A stretch of DNA of 64,000 nucleotides. Origin: Bacillota bacterium (lineage in GTDB: Bacteria > Bacillota > Clostridia > Lachnospirales > Lachnospiraceae). The stretch spans positions 62,001-126,000 of the forward strand of contig JAEZJV010000046.1 in NCBI GenBank assembly GCA_023415635.1, in the 5' to 3' direction. The notes beneath the pieces are model-generated. The model was not told the origin of the DNA. It saw nothing but the letters and a program-made list of their open reading frames with translations, and did not search any database. The translations under genes and the position numbers were made by a program. Positions 63,897 through 64,000 of the stretch are shown piece after piece; positions within the stretch are counted from its first letter, which is position 1, and each line of letters begins with the position of its first letter.

Positions 63897-64000
63897 TTTA
63901 TTTCCTCCTTTTTCTCAATTTTATATAATTTTATCCAATTTATTTTATTTAACATTTCAATACTCAATATTGGATATATAGGTGATAATATAGAGCTTGC

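Overview
The window looks like a chromosomal segment of an anaerobic, spore-forming, sugar-fermenting member of the Firmicutes, most likely Lachnospiraceae (Clostridium cluster XIVa type). The reasons are the low GC content, strong GGAGG ribosome binding sites, a T-box leader, a spore-surface type SPOCS protein, a YesM/YesN-type two-component system, ferredoxin-like redox proteins without any respiratory chain, and a phosphoketolase. I see 56 protein genes that I believe in (one cut by the left edge), two probable gene remnants, one T-box riboswitch, several operators and terminators, and one large unexplained inverted-repeat element. I see no rRNA, tRNA, CRISPR array, transposase or phage gene.

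Layout. 1-9 kb: a PdaA-like deacetylase (partial), HisJ phosphatase plus MFS exporter, AraC regulator, a membrane-anchored serine hydrolase, TrmO with a small partner, a PadR/DUF2812 pair and a nitroreductase. 9.0-9.35 kb: the large structured element. 9.4-13.4 kb: a ChvE/MmsA/MmsB multiple-monosaccharide ABC importer, divergent from a DeoR regulator and an orphan, partly degenerate sugar-type ABC ATPase (13.7-16.1 kb). 16.2-17.8 kb: an alanine-aminotransferase-like gene behind a T-box whose specifier reads GCA (Ala). 18-21.3 kb: LacI, GH4 6-phospho-glycosidase and BadF-type kinase operon. 21.7-29.3 kb: SPOCS protein, phosphoketolase, DUF1801, SGNH hydrolase, DHA2 exporter and GH43 glycosidase.

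29.5-41.4 kb is one long minus-strand block. It starts with a response regulator, histidine kinase and a sensor-like sugar-binding lipoprotein, then a YtfQ/YtfR/YtfT/YjfF-type importer, and ends with a Family 2A encapsulin shell gene translationally coupled to a SufS-type cysteine desulfurase. 41.4-51 kb holds small redox, detoxification and transport genes (flavodoxin-like, PQQ-type propeller, Fe-S aldo/keto reductase, LysR/DinB, PPOX, EFR1 flavodoxin-ferredoxin, SRPBCC/MFS, GNAT, RidA). 51-57.4 kb: a WYL regulator, an RmlC-type pseudogene, a PadR-controlled glycosyltransferase operon with a near-ideal operator, an MBL hydrolase and a Na/Pi cotransporter. 57.6-63.9 kb: RlmD-type methyltransferase, homocysteine S-methyltransferase, a coiled-coil protein and a three-gene ABC-2 exporter.

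How it fits together (inference): two ABC importers bring in monosaccharides released by enzymes such as the GH43, and Xfp channels pentose and hexose phosphates to acetyl phosphate. The most notable system is the encapsulin-desulfurase nanocompartment: its cargo enzyme is almost the size of ordinary SufS and lacks the long N-terminal loading domain I would expect. The least explained DNA is the 309-nt multi-arm inverted repeat at 9034-9342.
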